From contig CM047425.1 of the NCBI GenBank assembly GCA_026168455.1, positions 9,150,001-9,214,000 of the forward strand: a DNA stretch of 64,000 nt, read 5' to 3'. A program made the position numbers and the translations under genes. Numbering within the stretch: position 1 is the stretch's first letter; every line of letters starts with the position of its first letter. Source of the stretch: Theocolax elegans (Eukaryota; Arthropoda; Insecta; Hymenoptera; Cerocephalidae). The notes beneath the pieces were generated by a model that was not told where the DNA came from, made no database searches, and saw only the letters and a list, made by a program, of their open reading frames with translations. Of the stretch, positions 27,060 to 39,450 are shown piece after piece.

Positions 27060-28010
27060 TTGTCTCTATAGGCGCGACGCCAAGCTCCGGAAAAATATAT
27101 AGCTTTGGCGAATATACACAACACTTGTATACGCATATATGTGTGTGTGTGTGTATATGCGTGTGTATACCCTTCGTCCCAGACTACCCACTTTTAGGGG
27201 GGCGTATTAGACGCGCGTGTCAAGCGAACGGGGTGTGAGAAATTTACGGGGCGCGTGAAACTGCCCCCGAAAAAAAAGTCCGCGCGCGTCTATTCAGATG
27301 TCTGGTGATCGATGAGATTTGTCTTTGGTTAAGCGAGCGATAAGCACTCGAGAGTGTAAGATACGAGGTTTAGATATATGAATGCGACTAATGAACCGAG
27401 TTATTATATTGATCTGCCGATTGTTTTCAGCTGTTATACCACTATTTATCTTTATTATTTTTTACTTCTATTTTTATTTTCTATTTCAGCGTTTTTAGTT
27501 CTTACGAAGTTGATAAACGTAATTCATTTAATTAATTAAATATAATATAGTGAATTACATATATATACTTTGTATTAATTACCGTAATATTCCAACAGTT
27601 AATACCCATTGTGATGATAATAATAATGACAGCACGTTTTTCAGTATATTCATTTAAACGTTTCTTTATTACCGCAAAACTTTTAGTTCAATGCATATCC
27701 TAATAATTATTCAAACGATTCCAAGTTTTATAAATAATAATTTAACTAATTTTATATTGATTGAAATAACCGATAATTTAAAAAGTGTGCGGTGGGTACA
27801 ATAAAAAACAAATTTATAGTTACAAATTTGAGAATTGATCATTCAGAGGAGATTACGAGATTAACGCTCGGTGACGAGGAGTGAGAAAGTAATGCCAACC
27901 GGCGAAAAATCCGAGGGTGAGATGATTGGCATCGAGGCCGATTAGGGGTTGCGAAGAAATAAACCGAGAAAATCATTTCTATCCAACCGCACTGAATGTT
28001 CCGCGTATAT
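27060..28010. promoter_or_regulatory. two GC-richer islands separated by A+T-rich sequence
   Basis: 27060-27400 is CpG-rich with a (TG)n tract. 27840-28010 contains an inverted pair ATGCCAA (27892) and TTGGCAT (27926), NF1-like half sites, in otherwise unique sequence. No reading frame. Function unknown. Confidence 0.25.
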
Positions 28011-28524
28011 ATAAAAATTATATGATTTCATATATACATCGACTCGTTGGAACTTAAATTGCAGTTATCAAGATAATACATAAAATAATATATAATTCAT
28101 ATAATTGAATCTAAAAATATTTCTATAAAAAAAAAAAAAAAATAAATTACTATTCAGACACGCTGGAAGATATAATTGGAAATATATTAACCGATTATTG
28201 ATTAAACTGTTTATATATAATATATAATTAAAAAATATAATGAACCGTAATAAAACTATAATAATTAAAGTACCTATAGACAGTATGTATATACATATAG
28301 CCGCGAGAATATAGAAAAACGGTTTGCCCCGTCGATATATACAGGTATGCAACAACACGGGCGTTAACAATTTAATGAAGTTTAATTAAAACCACTTTGT
28401 ATTGCACACTTAAGCCTTATTATATATAGTATAACGTGCAAGTGTCGCGTAATAATGCTTGGAAAACTGATTAATACGCATAATACGCGAGATAATGAAA
28501 ATGTCAGTGCAATCGTGTAGCCCG

Positions 28525-28600
28525 AAGAGAAAGAGAGAGAGAGAGGGAGTCGCAGGGGTGACAAGAGGGAGGGACGGAGGGAGAAAGAGAAAGAGAAAGC

Positions 28601-28635
<35 letters not shown>
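28525..28635 (+). repeat. GA-rich tract with perfect (GA)n core
   Basis: Purine-rich sequence with a perfect GA run at about 28604-28635. A second tract lies at 28837-28880. Frames across it are Arg/Glu or Leu/Ser repeats, not genes. Confidence 0.85.
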
Positions 28636-28639
<4 letters not shown>

Positions 28640-29589
28640 ATCGCGTGATTAACTTGGAAAAATCCATCTGTACGAATTCCCGAGGCTTTTCCATTCCTCT
28701 CTTTTCACCGTCGTTCCTTCGGCACGGGCTGTGTTATCCAATTATTCTAAGTTGTTAAGGCGAGTTAGGACGCTTAAGGGACTAAATTAAGACATTCCAC
28801 ACGACAAATCTCCCAAGAATCTCAATTAACTCGAAGAGAGTGAGTGAGAGAGAGAAAGAGAGAGAGAGAGCGCGAGAGCGAGAAAACGAAGGTGAGGGTG
28901 CTGCTGCCCGGTACGAAGCTTTAATTAACTGTTTAATTTCGTTTAATTTGCATTCGTAATTACGAAAAGCTTTCCAACGTTCTCTCACACGACCTCGCGA
29001 ATTGTTTTTAAATTATATGCACTGACGCGCTTCGCGTTTATGTATTTTTTTTTTCTTCTTCTTCTTCTCTTTTTTTTTGCCCGAGCTTTAATTGCACTCT
29101 ATCTCCTTCTCGCTCACTCGTTCGTCTCTCGTTATTAACTATTTATTATACACGAATTCTCAGAGCGAAAAATTAATTTAATATACATGTATATGTATAT
29201 AGTTTACGCGCGCTGAATATTCGTAATTTTTTTCATGGTAATTTCTTTTTCGCGGTTTAATTATGCAATTATCCCTGGAGAGGGATGTAGGTGGTTGCGG
29301 GACATTTTCATTTTTAAATTAATTTAGCAATTACAAAATTTTGCGGTTAATTGTTACTCGTGGGTTTTATTCGAAAAAAAAAAAAAAATACAACACGTAT
29401 GATACACACGCACAAGATGTGCATAATAATTAACGATTTATAGAAAAATTGATGGAACATTCGCGTTTGTATAAATTTGACGAGATAGATTTAACATTTA
29501 TATGTGCAGTGCGCAACACAGAGTCCTCGGAATAACATTAAAAAACGCTTTAATCCCCTTGGCAGATATATCAATACACTCGAGCTCCA

Positions 29590-30080
29590 ACGCGCGTATA
29601 CATCCTTTCCTCGTCTGCACACACACACATACGTACATACGCACGCACACCCGTAGATTATAAAATCCATCTACACGAGTGAGTAAAAGAGGGAGGTATA
29701 GAGAGGGGAAGGGTGGAGTGAGTTCCGTCGGCGTAGGCGTAACAGAAGGCGGCTCTCGCTGGTCGATACCGACTGATTAGTACTTCAAAGCTCGCGTTTC
29801 TCTCCCTCCCTCGCACGCACGCACACACATTTTTTCGAGGACAAAGTCTGCGCGCGCACTCGAGGCGATAAGTCTTCAACAAATTAGCGGATTATGATTC
29901 CGGTGGCTTTGTCTCGTTACAAACCAGGGCCAAGTGCTTGGGTGCGAATCGCGATGGAGTCACCTCGATATCGCGCACACGTACATATCTCGAGTGAATA
30001 GTGACTTGATATAGTCTTGATGCAGGTCTACGTCTCTACGTGTGTGTGTGTGAGTCGCGAGATTTTATACCGTCGCACGA
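29590..30080. other. GC-richer island with CA/GT repeats
   Basis: Blocks of CACACACA, GCACGCAC and GTGTGTGT with unique CpG-rich sequence between. Short open frames only. No gene signal recognised. Confidence 0.25.
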
Positions 30081-30755
30081 GTGGTTTGCAATTCAAATTA
30101 GCCTACTTCAATTGAAGCCGATAACGCTTTCCAGGGTTTTTTTTTTACAAAAAAAGAGGGGAAGTGAAATGGGATTTGAAACGCGAACGATTTTATGTGT
30201 GTTCGTGTTTTTGCATGCGTGGGCGTTCCTTATCGGCACTTTTGAGGATGTAGCACAGACGTGTTTTTTAATTAATACCGCTTCTTCTGTATATAACTTG
30301 CTGAATGGCGCTTCGCGAATTTAATCCTGTTAGTCGGTCTGACTAGTATAATAGATACTGACGTCAATTTTCTTTTTTCTTTTCCTTTTTTTTAGTAAAA
30401 CGCGGTAATATTTCATCTTGTTAATGTTTCCTACGTTTTGAGTGGTACTTAATTAGTCGCAAAATTTTATGTTTTGTATAAACCACAAAGAGTGCGAATC
30501 GTATAAGGTTCACGTGCTTTCGAAAAATTTACATGTAATTATCCTCAAATGAATGCTTAATTACTGCACGATTCATTGATCGTGGAGGGTATAGAAAGAT
30601 TATTACAATACAATAGAATATTTTTTAAAATCCAATCTACGATAAAATTGTTATTATTTATTTTAATTACAATAATGTTAAAGTCAATATTATACAAAAA
30701 TGTTAGTAATTAATAAAGTTTTGTAAGTAAAATATTGAGTTGATGCAACAATTTA

Positions 30756-31020
30756 TATAATGCTAAATTTTTTGATTAAACATTACATTAGTTTCAAGCA
30801 ATGAAATTACAGATTGTCTGAATTTAAAAAATTACTATACTGTACATATTTACATTTACTAAAATACTATGAATTTGTACTAAAATTTTTGTAATATTAA
30901 CCATAAGTTGCGTAAATGATATTGCAGTAATATATAATAATTTATTGCCTTTTGACAGTCTGTAATTTCATTACTAGACAGTATTATAATTTTTACTACA
31001 CCCTTTTTCTCAATGTAGTA
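30756..31020. mobile_element. degenerate CACTGAG-type MITE
   Basis: Inverted blocks AATGAAATTACAGATTGTC (left) and GACAGTCTGTAATTTCATTAC (right), with a right terminus TTTTTCTCAATGTAGTA. The left terminus is eroded. Same family as the palindromes at 59838 and 33072. Confidence 0.5.
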
Positions 31021-32250
31021 AAACTATATTTTTCCCTCGTATAAAGGTTTGATCCGTAAAAAAAAAATAAATTAGCCCAATGCAGAATAATATAAAAGTA
31101 CGAAAGCACGTGTATAGCATACATGCACGTAATACAGACATACGGAAGGTTAGCAAACTAGCCAAGTTTCCTTTTGAACCACAGGGAAAGAAAGAAAAAC
31201 GTATATAGTCGAGCAATAGAAGAGCAAGTACACGGTTAAGTGTCATACAAGAAGGGGTAAAGGTATCAAAAAGGGTAGGAAAAGAAGTGTTAAAGAAATG
31301 TCCCGGAACTTGTACGCGTATATATCTACGGTGCTGTTGCGGCGTCTGCGAGGAAAAAAAAACGGGTAAGTCGAGAGAAGGGAACCTACGATTGTTGATA
31401 GGCAATCCAACTGATTGCTAGCTCTAACTTCAAACGCGCCGAAGGAAAGAAAAAGCCGATTCCCTCCTCTTTACGTTCATTTTCACTTTTTTTATTATAC
31501 GCTAGCTAGCTGTAACGTGTATTATTTCACGCTCGTATCGTCCTACTCCCGAGATTTTAGAAAAACAATGTGTGACTCGAAACGTTGGCATTGTCTATCG
31601 TGTATATACGAGAAATTACGGGATTAGATGAAACGGTGGGATGAAGTTTCTTCTACTTCCACGTATATAAGACGACTGTCTAATTGGAGAAATTTAATAC
31701 GGTTTTATATATATATATATATATATAGCGTCTTTCATTTTATTTTCATTGATGGAATTTCTGATATTGTTTTGTTTCATTTAGACGCTATTACGATCGT
31801 TTAAGAAATATTTTGAAAATTTTAAGGATTAATGGAGCTACTATGTGTGGATTTTTAGCATATAGATTACCCACATGTTTAAAACTTCAAAGCAGCTGTA
31901 CCGACAAGTCGTCAAAATTATATTCACATTATATACATTAGAAAGCAATGGTTTAATTAACTTTGAGTTCAAATAAATGTATACATTTTATAACAGTTTC
32001 AATTATATCAATTTTTCTTAATCGTATATACAAAAATTAACAAGGGACTACAATTGTATACAGTATATATTTATATAAATATTTCGATGATTATCCAAAT
32101 TTTTTATTGAAAATTCATACAAAATACACAAGAAAATTGTTCATCAAGCCCAGTACAAACTTAAGCAAACATTAAATAAATCGATTAGACTATATGTATA
32201 GATCTCAATATTTTTAACTAACCCGTTTCGATGCGCGCGCGTACGAGTGA

Positions 32251-32263
32251 GAAATAGAGAGAG

Positions 32264-32301
<38 letters not shown>
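32251..32301 (+). repeat. (GA)n microsatellite
   Basis: Imperfect then perfect GA run, preceded by alternating GCGCGCGC. Confidence 0.85.
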
Positions 32302-32303
<2 letters not shown>

Positions 32304-32496
32304 AAAAACATATGTGACGGTAACAATGAAGGCACATTGTTTCATCGAAACAATAAACGGTTCTTTCATGGCTAGGCTGCGCGTGCGGTGAATTGTCTCA
32401 AAAAGCCTTGGCACGAGTTTTTCGCAGTTTTCTAAAAAAAAAGTATTTTTTTTTGAAAATTTAAAAAATAGTGTATAAGTATATCTGTGTTACAAT

Positions 32497-32524
32497 TGTG
32501 TGTGTGTGTGTGTGGGGGGGGGGG
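32497..32524 (+). repeat. (GT)n followed by G11
   Basis: A dinucleotide tract running directly into a homopolymer G run; mutable simple sequence. The short frames over it translate to Cys/Val and Gly repeats and are not genes. Confidence 0.8.
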
Positions 32525-33071
32525 CGCAAATGTATATGTGTACGACATGTAATTACCTGCAAGACGATTACTCGGCGAGGTTGGCAATTAAAAGTTCGGA
32601 GGAGCATAAACGCGTCGTGTATATATATAGTGCACATATATACATATATAAGTATGTACGTATATACGTATATATAGCCATCAAAGAAACGCGGGCGAGT
32701 TGAGAGAAAAAAAAGTCGCATTCTTTTTGCCGCCGAAGCTTATTTGCGCGGCTCCCTAAGTACAAGAGTTTCTTCGTCGACGATCCTCAAAAGCTCGGGC
32801 GTTTTGACGCGACACAATGCGGAAATTAAGCCCCGAGAATATGAAGTTCGCGCCCGCGCATCGCAAGAGGTGTATCCGACCATTGTCGTGACGAACGTTT
32901 CGAACGTTTCTTACATTGTGTGTGTATATGTATTATACATATACATTTTCAGGATTTTCAAACACTTAGGCTATTTTATTTTATACATATGGTTTATCGA
33001 TAATACTTGTACGAAGGCAAAAATTTTGTATTAAAAATTACATAATCTTTTATAAAAATTACGATATAGTT

Positions 33072-33386
33072 TCTTCTGAATAAATTACAGAGTGACAAAC
33101 TGAGGGAAATTTCTATGGTTTATATTACAATTTACAAGAGTTACAGTAAATATTACAAGAATTATGCATTGGGAAAAAAGTTGTAGTAAAAATTACTTTT
33201 ATATTTTACTATGGAGTATAGTCATTTTTTAAATTTTTACACTCTAATTTCATTACTATAGAGAGTATTGTCATTTTTATTACAACTTTTTTCTCAGTGT
33301 AGTAAAAATTTATAATAACTATTTTTACTGTAAATTATTTACTCGACACTATTATTGTCATTTTTAATCTAAACTTTTTTCAGTGA
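33072..33386. mobile_element. cluster of degenerate CACTGAG-type MITEs
   Basis: Starts with GTGACAAACTGAGGGAAAT, contains the inner palindrome from about 33168 (TTGGGAAAAAAGTTGTAGTAA) to TTTTTTCTCAGTGTAGTA at 33303, and a further terminus TTTTTTCAGTGA near 33380. Nested or tandem copies; internal boundaries uncertain. Confidence 0.5.
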
Positions 33387-34099
33387 ACTTTTTTCAAGAA
33401 ATGTATAAACACACCAGATTATTTTAATTATCTTATATATATCTATCTATTATGAATGTATATTGAATTGCGTTACTTGTTATCAATTTTATTTACATAA
33501 CTTTATTACCGTTTAGATAAAATATACCAATTTCAAAATTTTAGTATATATTATAACAGGTACAGCATGTAATAAATTTATTAAGTAACACCATAAGAAA
33601 ATACTATACTAAATATAATTATCTGTACTATGGTAAACCGGGTTTGAAAAAGTACTTGCACGGCTATTAGGGAGCTGGAGCAAAGTTTAAGTGTTTTAAT
33701 TATATGAATTATTATTTAGAATGAGCAAAAGCTAAAAAACTTAGTTAATTATGAAAATCAAAGGTTTAGCATGTTTCTATTACCAAGTGGTTTACTCACA
33801 CTATACGAAATTCGCAATTCTGCAATGTATCTTTATTTGTGTATTTTTAAATGTTGAATAATATGGAACATTGATAATACATCTAGTCAGTGAATAATAA
33901 TGGTAACCGAAACCAACGAACTAATCCGATTAAAAAACAATATTTTTCTTAGTACTATCTTTTTAGAAGAACGTTTCATACACATATATAACTTGAGAAT
34001 ACGCAAAAAAAAACAACAACTCATCGAATTTCACCATCACCTGAAAAAAAGTATAATAATAATGAGTTTCCTCTCTTCTAGGTACTTATGTGTGTGTGT

Positions 34100-34336
34100 A
34101 CGTCAAAAATTCCTCGCACTTAAAGAACTCGGTTTCGCGTCAATTGAGGGACATTTGAATGAGCCTCCTCTCATTCAAGCCCCGATCGCCTCGCGGATCG
34201 ATCTAATTATGCCTCGTTTTCGACGAAATCGCCTCGACTCCTTTTTCTTCTCTTCCCCTCCCCCCCCCCCTCCCGTCCTCCCCCTCCTTCAAGAGAAATA
34301 ATATATAACGAAAACTAGAGGGTTTACAGCGGATGA

Positions 34337-34367
<31 letters not shown>

Positions 34368-34620
34368 TGGAGAAAGGTTACGTTAAATGTAAAGCTGTAA
34401 GACGAGGTGCCAGAGTGACGTTTGAATGGCCGAGAGGATGGTATTGTACGGACCTCGTTTTGTGGGCCCCAGGGAAATACGACACTCGAGAATCGTTCAC
34501 GAAACTCATGGCACGCACCACCGGCCTTAGACGCGTACAACTTTTTTTTTTTTGCGTAACCACCGGGTTTTATATATATATATACCGTTTGTTTCGCGTT
34601 GAACGTGACTACGTCGATCA
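34100..34620. promoter_or_regulatory. GC-richer island with C-run, (GA)14 and T-run
   Basis: Contains a C-rich run at about 34257-34284, (GA)14, and CpG-rich sequence. Competing open frames on both strands overlap it; none has a domain. Candidate regulatory island about 5 kb from Vsx exon 1. Confidence 0.25.
34336..34363 (+). repeat. (GA)14 microsatellite
   Basis: Perfect GA run within a GC-richer island at 34100-34620. Confidence 0.85.
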
Positions 34621-34685
34621 TCGCGCGGTGTGACGGTAAACATTCGCTTTCAACTGTTTAATATCCTGGGAATCATCTTTTTTTA

Positions 34686-34704
34686 GGGGTGGGGGGGGGG
34701 GGGG
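34686..34704 (+). repeat. G-run (GGGGT followed by 14 G)
   Basis: Homopolymer G tract with a further G7 at 34742. G-quadruplex potential; also a likely sequencing or assembly weak point. Confidence 0.85.
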
Positions 34705-35443
34705 ATCTTTGATAAGGGACATTTTTGTCACGTATATAGTTGGGGGGGAGGCTGGATGGCAGTTGTCATGTCGAATAATGTCACTACTATATACGATTAC
34801 TCAGTTTAATTTTTTACTCCATACCAAATGTATGCAACTTAAACATTTAATTACGATTTATAATAAAAAATAGTAAATTGCAATCAATCCGTGAATTTGT
34901 AATAATTGTCGTTATTTCTTTAAAAAAAATTGCAAAATACATCGTCGTGGTATATATAATTTACGATTAAATACGCGAACGAACTATTCAACACTCTGCA
35001 TTGTAACGAAAACTAATAAATAAATACTACACGATGTATATATCCTATACGCAGAGATTAAGAATTCAACGTCCCAATATATAATCAATCGAATCATCGT
35101 CTAATTAAATATATTAAATAATGAAGAACGACGAGCACGAGGTGCTCCGAAATCTGTTGAAAGGTCGACTCACCACGCGCGTGCGTCAGAACGAAGACAA
35201 TATCGCGTGACGAGGGGTGTGTGTGCGTGTGTCAGTGTGTGCGTGTGCCCGTATCGAGTTGAGAACACCTTTGAGGAGAAATAATACGAACCAACGCAGG
35301 GAGAGAGAGAGAGGGAAGGAGACCGGCATTCTTACGTTTTTGTCGTGGTCCATTGTGTATTGGTGAGACATTGCAGGTCTGCCCAACACTCGACTCATTA
35401 TATCACTAATTATTCATAGCAGACATGCGGAGATTTCTCCCTT

Positions 35444-35444
35444 C

Positions 35445-35470
<26 letters not shown>
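35444..35470 (+). repeat. (TA)n microsatellite
   Basis: TA run; similar long ones at 35922-35952 and 31709-31728, and many shorter ones throughout the window. Confidence 0.85.
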
Positions 35471-35476
<6 letters not shown>

Positions 35477-35676
35477 TACCATGGTAACTAAAAAATTTAC
35501 TATATATATATATATAGAGGCAGCAGTTATTCCCATTTTCTCGTAATTCCCTTATTTGTTCTACCCCGAAGTCTTAAGGCGGCAATTAACCGTGATTTTC
35601 TTCACTTCTAATGAATAAAATCGTCCGGTCGAGAGGAAGAAAAAAAAAATAATCGAACCGAGCCTATCACTACTCA

Positions 35677-35680
<4 letters not shown>

Positions 35681-35713
<33 letters not shown>
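35681..35713 (+). repeat. (TG)n microsatellite
   Basis: Perfect TG run of about 16 units. Short frames over it are Thr/His repeats and not genes. Confidence 0.9.
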
Positions 35714-35714
<1 letters not shown>

Positions 35715-35920
35715 TGCGGGTGTGTACGTATATATATATGCACAGAAGTTCCTTATTCCCTTCGAGACGTCGATAATACGAGGAAATTCGAGTGATATCT
35801 CCGTCTCTCCCTTATTCTTCGATCTCACTCCTCATTAGCATTATTACGTTGGCGTAGGAAGTGGCGCTGAGTCAATTTGCGCAATACGAGAAATTCGGGA
35901 GGAAGTATTGGATAGTCTAC

Positions 35921-35953
<33 letters not shown>

Positions 35954-36254
35954 AACCGGACGCGACTCGATTGATCGATGCTGCACCGTTAATTAATTCG
36001 TTTGTGCGCGCATCCCTGGAATTACGGAGAATAGTCTCGAGTTTCTCGGGTTGCGGAGAGAGGGAGTGGGAGGGGAGGGGGGTGGGGGTCGATAGGATTA
36101 TTTGTGGAATTTAATTAATTCGATATTGATAGAGTTTTTGTGATAGTTTAATTGAGAAAGTGCGCACCCGGGGCCTTTGGTTTTTAATCAATATTGACGA
36201 CGAGCTATATACCCTGGAAACTGGGTAATTCAAATCTGAATCGTGTTTATCTTT

Positions 36255-36258
<4 letters not shown>

Positions 36259-36288
<30 letters not shown>
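36259..36288 (+). repeat. (TG)n microsatellite
   Basis: Perfect TG run of about 15 units in A+T-rich DNA. Confidence 0.9.
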
Positions 36289-36291
<3 letters not shown>

Positions 36292-36723
36292 TGTGCGTAT
36301 GCGCTTGCACAATTAGTGACTCGGTATTTCGATTTTTTTCTCTTTTTTTGACTATTTTAATTTTAACAATATGACTATCTATCCAATATAAATATATTAA
36401 TGAAGTAACAATTTTAGCCATAGTTAACATAAGCATAACAGTACGAATTAACTTAATTAATTATAAATTGTACCAATAATAATTGTTTTAACCAACGTTC
36501 TTCAATTTGTTAATTCATTAAAATTAATAAAATATATCTTTACAATATTGAATTTGGATTTGTACATCGTAATCACCGATGAAATTCTAAAATATTTAAA
36601 CCTATACATAAATGTGTATATAAAAAAACGACGAAAAGTTAACAATTCTCTCAACTCGTTCCGAGTATTTCTTCCGAAAAATCTCGAATCAAGAGTAGCG
36701 GAGAAGAGAGTGCGAGGAAGAGG

Positions 36724-36726
<3 letters not shown>

Positions 36727-36757
<31 letters not shown>
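36727..36757 (+). repeat. (GA)n microsatellite
   Basis: GA run in a GC-richer island (36690-37090) about 2.4 kb inside the putative Vsx intron. The island is a possible intronic regulatory region. Confidence 0.85.
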
Positions 36758-37099
36758 CTCGGGAGTTTCTCAACTCGCTATACAAAGGTATATCGATTTT
36801 CGGTAACTCGATCTTGAGTGGCTCTCGGTTACGTTCGGTTTGCAAGCGAGGCACGTTAAGTGCTTGTTTCGCGCCTCGGAACCGAGAGGAGAGAGGAAGA
36901 CTCGATACGCCTATTAATTTACTTGGGCGTCCCGAGGACTAGACCAAGACGCGAGTGACGTCTTAATGGTATCATCGGAGGTACACAACCGATTGTTGCC
37001 TTGGGTAGAGACGTAAATCGTCGAGGATAACAACGCGGCTTGTTCCTTTACTAACGCAAACTAACTCAGGGACTCGATAGGTACACTTCTCTCCTAAAT

Positions 37100-39441
37100 A
37101 TTCTCCTGAATAATCTTTTACGCTCGATTGGGTATTTTATTTCATTATTCGTCAAACACAGCTAATCGTTTTTTTTTATTTTCCAATTACTCTTATTTTC
37201 ATTGTGTTTCGGAACTGCGAATCCAAATTGAGGTTTAAACATAGGACACTAATATTATACTTTACGTATAATATAATCGAGTACGTTTTACAGAATTTAA
37301 ATGTTGAAAAATGAGTAGTCATGAAGTTATTATTTTGTAACTCAGGTGAATTTTAAGTACTTTGCAGATGCCATTTAAGTTGATTGGTTTTTGTTTTCTG
37401 TTTATGAAAGATATTTTTAAAGAAAGTTGTTTCTTTATTTAAAAATATATTGGTGGTTTTATTATCTACAATTATAATTCTAACTAAGATAAAAATTTAC
37501 AAAGAATTAAAACTAAAATTTTTTATTTTTATTAAAGAAAATACAATCTTACATAGATTATTTTGTCTATACGAGTAAAATTGATAAATGTTTCAGGGGA
37601 TGTCAGAGCTGTTAAATACAGTTCAAATTTTCTGCGTTCAAAATTCTTGAATTTTTTATTATATTAAATACGTGCAATTATTGACAAACCAAGAACAACA
37701 CTGTTTGCGTAACGTGTGATGGAAATATGACAATAATCGAACATTTTTCAAACCAAATAATAATTAAATCTCATAAAATATGCTCAATTAATGGCAAAAT
37801 TTTAGTTTTATTAAACCTTCAAATATTACATTCATACTAGGGCTTTAAATGTTATTTATTACTCTGTTGAATTTCAAGTACTCATGTTTATTCGCTTTTT
37901 ATATTAACTGCAGTTTCGAACATTAAAATGTCTAATCTTATTTAGATTGGAATATATTTTGAAATAATTAATTTAATGAATTAATAAACATCAGCGATAC
38001 AAACGTTATCCGGAAAGCAGTAATAATCCCTGTATTTGAAACAATTCATAATTTTTTTTATCATAATTAAAAATCGCAAATATTTTAAGAGCGGGAGATT
38101 TGAATTTTAGATTAGTGTATGAAATTGTCTACGATTTAGCACAATAATTGATATACTTTAAGAAAAGAATAAGTATATAATATAAGGTATAAGAACTTAG
38201 TATTTTTTGCACGTCTAACAATAGTTCAATAAGTTTACGTAATAAAAATTAATTAATTTAGATATAAGAATAATATGAAACTTACGTTTTACATTTACAA
38301 AACATTATTATCATTATTACTTCCAAAACATAGGTAAATATTAAGTATTAATTACTTCAATCGTCCAGTACTATTGTAGACGTAAATAAATATGAATATT
38401 TTTGAAAAAACAACAAATTAACTGTTACTTAAGTATAATATAAAAATTTATTGATCCTCGTGAGGAACAAAGCCAAACAATGTTGAAGAACCGTGAATTA
38501 AAATCTTCAAAATAATTGTGTAATAATTAAATAAATTAATCTATGTTGTATTGATGATGTAAACAATGTTGAATGGTCATTTTATAAAAAATGGCAAAGT
38601 AAAGATATTGTGCGAAGTGCTGCCCTCTCACCTTTAAGTTGACGAACTATAATATTACCAATACAGAATGGGGTGTAACTAAATATTTTATCAATATAAT
38701 GGTTTACTTTTGTTGATAAATTGCATACATTTTTTAATTAATAAAAATCTACATGAACGTGTTTATGCTTTTGGTACTTACACTGTAGCGATATAAGAAT
38801 AAATGCTTATTTTGCAGTCTTTACTAAATTCTTGGGCGCGATAAGTAACAAAAATATCTATCGAAAATAGCAAAAATATACTAGCGTGTAATTATTACAC
38901 TTAAAAAATAAGAAAAGACAATCAATATTAAACATATTAAATTAATTTTGTATAATTGCACTTATCGGTATAGAAGAATCAACATAACTGAATTTTAAAT
39001 TTTATTAGTTTATTTGTTAAATATTATATTGTATATATTTGATATAATGTGCACACTTTATGGGGAATGATATTTTAACTATTTTACAGAAACGTTGTCA
39101 ATTTCTTTTTCGATGAATTAATACTACATAATATGAGATTACGAGTATTTTAAAAAATAATTGGAGTTGGATGATTAATATTTCGACTACACAGCTAATT
39201 TCTTAAATTTTTAATTATTAAAATAAACGTATCAACTAATGAAGTACTAAAATAAATTATTTCGAAAAAGAAAATGTATAACAGGTAAAATACACAAATA
39301 AGTGACACGGAACACCCAAGCGGATGGTGAAATAGGTACAGACCAAATCCTACTAGGATTCACCGATTAAATGATTAATATATAAATAAAGGAAATCGAA
39401 TGATTAAACAGCGAGGAAGGGCAAAAGCATATAGGTATAAT
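37100..39441. other. A+T-rich proximal intron
   Basis: About 2.3 kb of very A+T-rich DNA directly 3' of Vsx exon 1, with no open frame, microsatellite or island. The short GAAGTGCTGCC segment near 38612 resembles 49952. Confidence 0.4.
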
Positions 39442-39450
39442 CCTTACCGT
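39442..39450 (-). other. Vsx exon 1 splice donor
   Basis: On the minus strand the exon ends CCTCACG and the intron begins GTAAGGATT (GT at 39447-39446), a near-consensus 5' splice site. It leaves one base of a split codon (phase 1). Coding-like composition stops sharply here, and sequence beyond it becomes A+T-rich, which supports use of the site. Confidence 0.75.

Larger units (their letters stand above)
28011..33071. other. non-coding with purine tracts and repeats
   Basis: Apart from the microsatellites, MITE copy and CA/GT island listed separately, this is A+T-rich. A patch at 32740-32900 is CpG-richer and unique, with TAAGCCCCGAGAATATGAAG and similar sequence, but has no recognised frame. 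Confidence 0.35.
1..39447 (-). other. putative Vsx first intron (extends past window edge)
   Basis: Everything 3' of the exon 1 donor on the minus strand. I looked for homeodomain signatures (the WFQNRRAKW block and the YPDVYAREML block on the minus strand) and saw none, so the next coding exon is either outside the window or too diverged or short for me to see by eye. Long introns are usual in developmental homeobox genes. The stretch is A+T-rich with microsatellites, MITE-like repeats and GC-richer islands described separately. Whether unrelated genes are nested here cannot be excluded, but no open frame looks convincing. Confidence 0.45.

Noticed and set aside
27321..27330. TCTTTGGTTA, matching the 5' end of miR-9
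   Set aside because: Only 10 bases match and no precursor-like fold is visible around it.
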